Shown here: positions 30,201-39,200 of the stretch, piece by piece | Position numbering within the stretch: the stretch's first letter is position 1 | Layout of the letters: each line of letters opens with the position of its first letter | Assembly: GCA_905221605.1 (NCBI GenBank) | Contig: CAJNDS010002768.1 | Location: 417,501 to 461,000, forward strand | Origin: Symbiodinium natans | Taxonomy: Eukaryota > Sar > Dinophyceae > Suessiales > Symbiodiniaceae | Reading direction: 5' to 3' | DNA: 43,500 nucleotides | Program-made: the position numbers and the translations under genes | Notes under the pieces: generated by a model | Told to the model about the DNA's origin: nothing | What the model saw: only the letters and a program-made list of their open reading frames with translations | Databases searched by the model: none

Positions 30201-33200
30201 TAAACCCTAAACCCTAAACCCTAAACCCTAACTCTTTATCTACGAAAATTTTGGCTTCAAAGATCGGGTCGGCACGCTACCCGCATTTAGGGTTCAGGGT
30301 TCTGCTCCTGGGGTCCCTAAACCCGGACAGACGAGTTGGCCGTAAAGCAACCACTTCAAAAGCAATCCTACATCCACACCTAACCCTATAAACCTACATC
30401 CTGAACCCTAAACCCTAAACCCTAAACCCTGAAACGTCACCCGAAAAGAGTTCTATATACATCCCCTGATGGCATTCGATGCCCAGAAAGCAGAAAGCAG
30501 AAAACAAAAAAAAAAAACGATGTACAACATAGGTTGCCCAAGGAAGCCGTAGAAACAGAGTCCTCGCCAAGAGACATCAACGAGCCGGAGCAGCCTGTCC
30601 GAGATGGGCACGTCCTGCGAAGGGCTTCTCAGGTTTTTTTCTCGCATGCACGGTAGGGTTTTGCAGGGTTTAGGGATTAGGGTTTCAGGTTCAGGGTTTA
30701 GGGCTTAGGGCTCAGGGTTTAAGGTTTAGGTAGGTTTTAGGGTTTAGGGTTGTTGGCGTCTACAGGGCTTTTCTTCCAAGGGGGGTTCACAAGGGTTTGC
30801 AGGGATTTGCAGGGTTCAGAAGGTGGGTGGCTTAACCCTAAACCCTAAACCCTAAACCCTAAACCCTAAACCCTAAACCAAAAAGGGTGTGAAGGGTGTT
30901 TGCAGCGCTGTTTGCAGAGCTCAGGGGCTGCAAAGGAGGCATAACCGAAGGCTCGCGAAGGTTGAAAGCAGCGGGGCTGTGGGGATTGAACGGGGGGTTT
31001 ACTAAGCCCTATGAACCTAAACCCTAACCCCTAAGCCCTAAACCCTAAACCCTAAACCCTAAGCCCCGAACTCTCAACCCTGAACCCTGAACCCGGGGTT
31101 TAAAGGGAGTTCATGAAGCGGCTGGCTGGAAGGCTTTGAGTTTCGGGTTAGGGGTTAGGGTTTAGGGTTTAGGGTTGGGGTTTGGGGTTTGGGGTTTGGG
31201 GTTTGGGGTTTGGGGTTTGGGGTTTGGGGATTGGGGTTTAGGGTTTGGGGTTTTGGGGCTCAAATGTAAGGTCTAGGTTATTAAAACTGGGGTATGGCTT
31301 GCTCAAATCATCTCTGGATCGCTTGCTCCCATGACTTGCGAAGAACCTCCCTTAACCCTAAACCCTAAACCCTAAACCCTACAGTAAACCCCAAACCCTA
31401 AACCATAAACCCTAAACCCTCCACCCTAGGCCGTGCTGAAAAGCAGGCTTTCGTCAATGCTTCACCGATCGTAAGCCAGAACCGCGAAAACCATACCTAA
31501 AGGCTCCTGATGTAGCACCTTTTGGGGGTATCATACTATAACCCTAAAACCACCCCCCCCCCCCCCCCAAAAAAAAAAAAAAAAAAAAAACTACATTGAA
31601 GCCTTCCGGTAAACCCACAAACTCCTGGGACTCCTAAGCCGTGCCAGCATTGCCGCTTCAGAGGGACTCGAGCGGGGTGATTTAGGGTTTAGGGTTCTTG
31701 GTGGTAACCATATTATAGTACGGGTACCCAGGATTTGGGATGGTCACTTTATAAGGGTCTAGCGTTTAGGGTTAGGGTTTAGGGTTTCGGGTTTCGGGTT
31801 TAGGGTTAAACTAGGGTTTAGGGTTGAGGGTTTAGGGAACCTTAAACCAAAACAAGGGCAACAGGGTACCACTGGGCCACCAAGGGCTGATGGTTCAGGG
31901 GCGCTTTTGTCTGTCCCTAAACCCTAAACCCTAAACCCTAAACCCTAAACCCTAAACCCTAAACCCTCAACCCTGAACCAACTCGCCTGCCCGCCAGCAT
32001 CGAGGAATACGCGAACGCCAGCATCTTTGGCTGCCTACTGGGCCATCAGGTTTAGGGTTTAGGGTTTTAGGGTTTTGGGGTTGTAGGGTTTAGGGCTCAG
32101 GGGCCTTACAAATCAACCCTATAAACGGGCTTTTCAGTCATTGTAGGGTAGAATGGCCCATCCTGGTGTGAACCGCAGCAAATAGCTTGGTTGGTCATTG
32201 TTCACCTCGCATAAACCAGCTGGGATGTAGAGTTTCGGTCTAGCAAAATTTCCACAAAACCACCACCTTGGGATTATGCGTGGCTGGCCACACCATTGCT
32301 TAAACCCTAAACCCTAAACCCTGCGACTAGCGCCTCCGCAACCGCGATGTTCACCTGCGCAGCTCGGTTAGGCTTGGGGGTTCGGGCTTCGAGTTTAGGG
32401 TTTAAGGGGGTTTGGGTTTAGGGTTTAGGGTTTCGAGTTTAGGGTTTAGGATTTAGGGTTTCAAGTTTGGGGTTCTAGGCCTTATCAGGTTAGGCGTTTA
32501 GTGTTTAGGGCGTATAGGGTTTAAGGGGCATCTCGAGCCGGTGTCATGTTCAGCTCGACTTCTGAGTTCTGATGACGCCTGCACCTCCTCAACCGCAGCT
32601 GAAACATTGCATCATGTGTTCTGTCCATGGCTGCTTCTCAAATTCCGGGCGCAGACTCCTACAGCCTAAGCCCAGATGCCTAATCTTCGATCAACTTCCT
32701 ACGGCAGTGACAAATTCACAAGGGTCTAAGGGCTTCAGGTTTCACCGTAAAGCCTAGACACCCCTAAACCCTAACGCCTCGACCAGTAAGGCTATCTTCA
32801 CGAACTCTGCGTGAGTTCCCAGGGCTGCACACCTAGATGGTGGAGCTGGGTTCAGGGCTTCGGGTTTATAAGGGGGATAGGGTTTAGGGTTATAGGTTTG
32901 GAGGTTTAGTAAGTTGGGGGTACCTTATGGGGGTTATCATATACAAGGGAACCCTACTATTTGGGAGGTTATATTAGAGGATATCTTCTGTTCGTACACC
33001 CCCAATTAACAACGCTAGACCCTGGCTGAACCCTACACCCTGAGACCTTAAGCCTAAACAACCAGATCGAAACTCAACTTCGGGTTTAGGGTTTAGGGTT
33101 CAGGGTTTAGGGATTAGGGTAGTTTCATTGCCCCTGGCCTCCTCTGGAATCTCCCGTTGCAGGAGGAGTGCCGACGCACCTACGAAATGTTGCAGGGTTT

Positions 33201-36200
33201 AGGATTCATTAGACACCACAACTCTAACCCCCCCCCCCCAAAAAAAAAATAAATAAAATAAAAAAACTCAGCCCTAAACCCTAGCCCCAAGAGGAAGCAA
33301 GAGTTCTAGGGTTTGGGGTTTAGGGCGTTGGATTTAAGGTCTTCGGGTCTCAGGGTTTTAGGGGTTTAGGTTCAGGGTCTTGGGGTTTTGCGGTTTGGGT
33401 TGCAAGTTTGGGGGTTCAAAGGCTTCGTAGGCTGCAACAATTACCCCTAAACCCCAACCCCTAAACCCTAAACCCTAAACCCTCAAGCCTTTCAGCATCG
33501 AAAGTAGCTCCGACTCGGCCATCGCCGGCCAATCCTTTGCGCAAACCCCAGGGTGTTGGGTTTGGTTTAGGGTTCAGGGTTTAGGGTTTAGGGCTTTAGG
33601 GTTTCAGGGTTTCAGGGCTTTAGGGTTTTAGGGTGTTAGGGTTTTAGGGTTTCAGGGTTTTAGGGTTTTGGGGCGCTTTGCAGCCCGTTACCGGTTGAAG
33701 AACGAGACTCTCAGAAGCCTCAGCCTCTAACTTCACAAGCGGACAAGTGCCTGTAGTGGGGGTTTTACGACAATAGATAAAGATAGGGGAACCTAAAACA
33801 GACCTCCCCCAAATAGTAGGATTCCCTTTTTCTGCGGACAAGAAGGTACCAACTAATTTCGTAAACTCCCAGATTTCGCACTAAACCCCAAACCCTAAAC
33901 CCTAAACCCTAAACCCCGAACCCCGAACCCTAAACCCTAAACCCTAAACCCTAAACCCTAAACCCTAAACCCTAAACCCTAAACCCTAAACGGGTTTGGG
34001 GGCTTGGCAGGCTGGAGCAGGTCACAGGGCGAGCTGTGAACCCTGAAGCCTTCGCTGCAGCCCTGAGCGCCGGCTAAGAATTGAAAGGTTTAGGGTTTAG
34101 GGTTTAGGGTTTAGGGTTTAGGGTTTAGGGTTTCGGGTTTCGGGTTTCGGGTTTCGGGTTTCGGGTTTAGGGCCCGGGGGTTATGTTCAGCTCGGACGCA
34201 GTATTGGCGCCACCCACCACAACGGAAGAGGCCGAGCCGGCCGAGTCCAGCATCACAATGCCTTGCCTGCTTTCAGGGGGGGGGGGGGGGGGGGGGCTCC
34301 CATAAAGGGTTTAGGGTTCAGGGTTTAGGGTTTAGGGATACGTCCAAACCCTAGACCCTAAACTCCAAACCGCAAAACCCTAAACCCTAATCCCTATAAG
34401 CACAAACCCTGAACCCTTAACCCTACGTATAAGTCCAAACCTTGAACCCCTGTACCCTGAACAGCCCTAAGCCCAATAAGCCTGAAACCCTAGGCTTTAG
34501 TTAAAGCAACACAGCTTGCTGGCTGAAGGAGTAACGTTTGGGTTTGGGGTTGGGGTTTGGGGTTTCGGGTTTAGGGTAGGACTAGGCTGGTGATCAAACT
34601 CCAACCCGTTGTTCTGGATTTTTTGGCCCCTAAACCCTAAACCCTAAACCCTAAACCCTAAACCCTAAACCCCAAACCCCAAACCCCAAACCCCAAACCC
34701 TAAAGCAAATCCAAGCCCTTCTCAAGGCTTGGGAGTATATGAAAAAAGGGGTCACGAAGTTGGGGTAAATGGGGTTTAGGGTTTAGGGTTTATAGGGTTT
34801 AGGGTTTAGGGTTTAGGGGGCTGGAAATTCAGGTTACGCAGATGAGGGGGCTTCAGGATTGTGGCTTAGGGCCTAGGGTTTAGTCTTCGGGTTTGGGGAG
34901 TTTGGAGTTTGGGGTTTAGGGTTTAGGGTTTAGGGCTTAGGGTTTAGGGTTTAGGGCTTAGGGTTTAGGGTAAATCCCAAACATCCAAGCCACCCGCTGC
35001 CCAGCCGAGAGCGACTAGAGCCCGAAAGGTCCACGCCGTTGGAGATGAGGATGTTCTCGAGCCTGTGGCTTGGATTCAGGGTTTAGGGTTTAGGGTTTAG
35101 GGTTTGGGGTTTAGGGTTTAGGGTTTAGGGTTTAGGGATTCAGGGCTCAGGGTTTAGGGTTTAGGCTTCAGGGTGTGTAGTGTTTACGGTTTATAGGCTC
35201 TAGGGTAGAAACCGACTCCTGAACCTCAAGCCCTAACCCCCAAACCCCAAAACCTGAACCCAAACCCCAAACCCCAAGCCCCAAACCCCAAACCCCAAAC
35301 CCAAAACCCAAAACCCCAAACCCCAAACCCCCAAACTCCAATCCCTGAACCCTCAACCCAAAACCAGGAATCCTAAAACCCCCGAAGCCCACATCCCAGA
35401 TTCCCACCAGGCCTGCTTTGGCCGTACCCACCATTATCTTTTCTTATACTCCCCTTAGAGCCTTAATAAAAATAATATTCTTAATATCCTCGTGGGTTCC
35501 CTAAACCCTAAACCCTAAACCCTAAACCCTAAACCCTAAACCCTAAACCCTAAACCCTAAACCCTAAACCCTAAACCCTAAACCCTAAACCCTAAACCAA
35601 ACAAAATAATACATAATTCCTAAGGCGGATATAGTTTTAGGGATTCGACCTTGGACCCTTTTAGGTTGTACCCTCGGGTTTTGGGGAGCCCTTTTAAGGA
35701 TTCTTGAATCAATATAGTGGCCATATTCGGAGTCTATTAAGGGGAGCCTTTAGGGGTACCACCTTAGGGGTGCGACTCTTCATGCAGAACTAGACCCGGC
35801 AGCCCCGACACACATTTCCTGGACGGACAATGTGCTGGACCCGAAACCCTGAGCCCGAAAACCCTGAACCCAAAACATAAACCCGAAACCCTAAAACCCT
35901 GAACCCCAAACCCTAAGCCCCAAACCCTCAAAACCCAAACCCTAAACCCGAAACCCCAAACCCTAGACCCCAAACCCGAAACCCCAACCCGAAAAACTCA
36001 AACTCTAAACCCTAAACCCCAAACCCTAAACCCTAAACCCTAAACCCTTAGGCCCTTAGACCCTAAGCCGTAAACCCTGTGCAACCATCGTTTCTCATCC
36101 TGTGAGCCCCACCACGCAGCGTGTGCATCGCTGCCGAGGCGTCCCACGAAATGGGCACCTGGTCTTTTCAATGCTTCTTGGTTTGGGGGTTTAGGGTTTA

Positions 36201-39200
36201 GGGTGGTTTAGGGTTTACATATAGGGCTTGTAGGGTTTATACGGTTTATGGGGTTTATGGGGTTTATAGGGTTTACAGGGTTTATAGAGTTTACAGGGTT
36301 TAGCTACGGTTTAGCTAGGGTTTAGCCAGGTGTTTCGATTTTAGGGCAGGATCTGGGGGGTTGGAGCTCTCCTGACTTCCGATCCCCAACACGGATTGAT
36401 TTTTAGGGTGGAGGGTTCAGGGTTTGTGGTTTGTGGAGTTTGGGATTTAGGTCGAGCATGGCTTTAGGGGGCTTATGAGCCACCCGTGATGCACAGGTGA
36501 AGAAACGACGTGACAAAGCGCCGAATCGCCCAAAACATAACCCTATTTAGCTAAACCCCTAAAGCCTGAGCCTCTATCTAAGGGCAGTTTACCTGGTCCC
36601 TTCACATGGGCCCTTCATCGGGACCCTTTAAATTTATGTACCCCTGACATACCTATACAACCCAAGGGCCTATACATCAGAACCCTCCAAATGGAGGGGT
36701 AAAGGGACCATATTCAGGGACCATGTAACCCTAAACCCTAAACCCTAAACCCTAAACCCTAAACCCTAAACCCTAATTAAACCCTAAACATGGTCAGGGG
36801 CCATGAAACTACCCTTAGACCCTAAGCCATATGCCTCGCCCAGTTGCTCCCCCCGAGTCGCGCAGCTGCCACAGCTTGGTTGGCTCCTTTGCCTCCGCGC
36901 GGTTTAGGGTTTAGGGTTTAGGGTTTAGGGTTTAGGGTTTAGGGTTTAGGGCTTAGGTTTAGGGTTTAGGGTTTAGGGTTTAGGGTTTAGGGTTTAGGGT
37001 TGGCTTTGGTTGAGGGTTTGTGGGGTCTCGGCTTCGTTTGATCTCGGGTTGAAATGGGGGTTACTTAGGGCTATATAGGGGATAGGATTCGGGTGACCCT
37101 TGGGGATAGAAACCCTCTGAATAAGGTCCCCGTTTAAGAGAGCCAGAAGAGGGTTAAGAAGGGGTTCCCCTTTAAGGGTCCCCCTGATCCTACCTAGGAC
37201 GATAGGGGACATCAGGGGCCCCAGGGTTTCGGGTTCGAGGGAGTAGTGTTTGCATGATGATTCGTTGCCCTCAGCGCCTCCCATGCAAATCAGTACGCGG
37301 ACCCTCAGAACTGCATTGGACGGTTGTACATTTCGAACTCTTGAAATGGAAGAGGAACAGTGCCACGCAACCCTAAACCCAAAACCCCAATCAGGTAGGT
37401 GGTAGGCTTCAGGGTATGTACAGGGTTTAGGGTGCAAACTGTCAGGAGTAAGGTGCTTGGCGTTTAAGGATCAGGGGTTTGGGTCTTGGTTTGGGGCTTC
37501 CCTGTGCTCCGAATCGAGATGCTCTCTTCTCTGGCCTGGCCTCCAAGCGCCGTGCGCGTGCTCGGATTGGAGGCCTGGCCGAAAAATGATGGACTTGGTC
37601 GCCCTACTCGCAACCTCGCCTATGGCCCGAGAAACTAGACCCAGGAGTAACCTAGGAAAAACAAGCCTTTTGGGTTGTAGGGGGAATACAAGGGAACCCC
37701 AACCTTAAAAAGAGGAAATAAGGGCCTACTCCGGGTCCTAGGAAAGTACCAATACCCCTATGAAGTAGGGTTTATGTTTCTTGTATCCCCAAAAGGACAC
37801 CCACTGCAAAACACTCACCAATATTAGAAAGGAACCTTATTTACACTCACCAAAAACAGTGAGATAAACCCTGCTTCGTGTACCCAAGTATGAAGGTTTC
37901 CGAAAATTGGGGATACCCTTTGGGGGTCCCTTCAAGGGGACTCTATATTGTATTTGGGGTATCAAAGAGTTAGCCACGAGCTCTTTTGTGTGCCGATGGG
38001 CAGAATCCGGAGATTCGGGGCGACGGAGCTCAGTTCTGAGCATCCGGCGCGAGAGGGTTTAGGGTTTAGGGTTTAGGGTTTAGGGTTTAGGGTTTAGGGT
38101 TTAGTGACTAGTGTGTAGCAGTGGTCAGCTGTATGCAGTTGTGTGCAGACATGCCCACCCCAAGACCACCCAAACACTGCTCAAAACGAGCCAAACCAGA
38201 GCCAGCCAAATCCAAGCCAGCCCACATCCAAACACTTCTGCACTCAACGCTGTACTTCGGACTAACATCAAGTCTTGCACGCTTCCTTATGTCATGGAGC
38301 TTGATGCCTTGCTTGTTGCAGGGCGACATCTGAGAAGATGCCTTGGAAAAGATTTTGAATTTCGAGCTTTCGAGAGAGAAAATTTGGTTTTGCATTGGGA
38401 GGGCCCCCCCCCCCCAAAAAAAAAAAAAAAAAACTAAACCCCAAACCCTAAACCCAAAACCCTAAACACTGCGAGCAAGGAGCCATGATCGTTTCGTCCC
38501 TTTCTGGCAGCCTCGGAACCTGCGCTCGGGAGTTGGCCTTTTTGCACCTCCAAGCCGACACCCTGAACCCTACACCCGGGGTTTAGGGTTTATAGGCTAT
38601 AGGGTATAATGTTTAAGGCTTGGCGTTTAGGGTTTAGGTTTAGGGTCTAGGGTCTAGGGAGTCTAGGGTTTAGGATCCCAGGTTGCCTTAAGACAATCAC
38701 AACGACCGCGGGACCTCAATCGAACAATCCTCGGGCAACAGGGGCTTGTTCGGTTTTCATGGTCAGTTAGGGTTTAGGGTTTAGGGTTTAGGGTTTAGGG
38801 TTTAGGGTTTAGGGTTTAGGGTTGAAGGTTAAGGGCTTCGGGCTTTGAAGGCTTTAGGGTCTACAAAAAACCCGAAGTATAGGTTCTTAATCTGGGTCCC
38901 TTGTTCTATAACCCTTAAAAACACTATATATATTAAGGGCCCATACTGCGGATCCCTATGAACAAGGGTAAGGGACCACGCTAAGGGCCCATGGACCCAA
39001 CCTTAGAGTTTAGGTGCTCAAGGTTTTGGATTTAGGGTCTAGGGTTTAGGGGTTAGGATTTAGGGTTTAGGGTTTAGGATTTAGGGTGGTGGGCAGTAAA
39101 CCCTGATGCCTGATGCCCTAAAGTTCAGGGTTTTGGGCTTGGGGAAAGGGCGGGCGGCAGAGCGTCTCGATTGTGTTGCCAGCCGACAAGGAGCCACACA

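Larger units (their letters stand above)
29593..31986 (-). other. Two ribokinase introns around exon 30576-30614
   Basis: GT-AG (29593-30575) and GC-AG (30615-31986). TTTAGGG 29607-29700, 30658-30752 and 31767-31837; TTTGGGG 31145-31258; CCCTAAA 29942-30001, 30157-30231, 30835-30878, 31017-31096, 31352-31432 and 31916-31978. A C-run/A-run composite lies at 31553-31590. Confidence 0.75.
32035..33488 (-). other. Three ribokinase introns, 32035-33488
   Basis: GC-AG (32035-32333), GC-AG (32355-33138) and GC-AG (33180-33488). Degenerate TTTAGGG tracts 32050-32100 and 32392-32530, a dispersed-repeat copy 32919-32980 and a C-run/A-run composite 33228-33266. Confidence 0.7.

Noticed and set aside
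31600-31640. GNAGT word resembling the PfkB GGxxxN motif
   Set aside because: It lies downstream of motifs it should precede, and the true GGKGANQ exon is at 36848-36892.
38108-38437. Overlapping open frames of 95 and 108 codons on both strands
   Set aside because: Intronic. Only a few residues near GGLG could belong to the missing ribokinase exon; the rest has no support.
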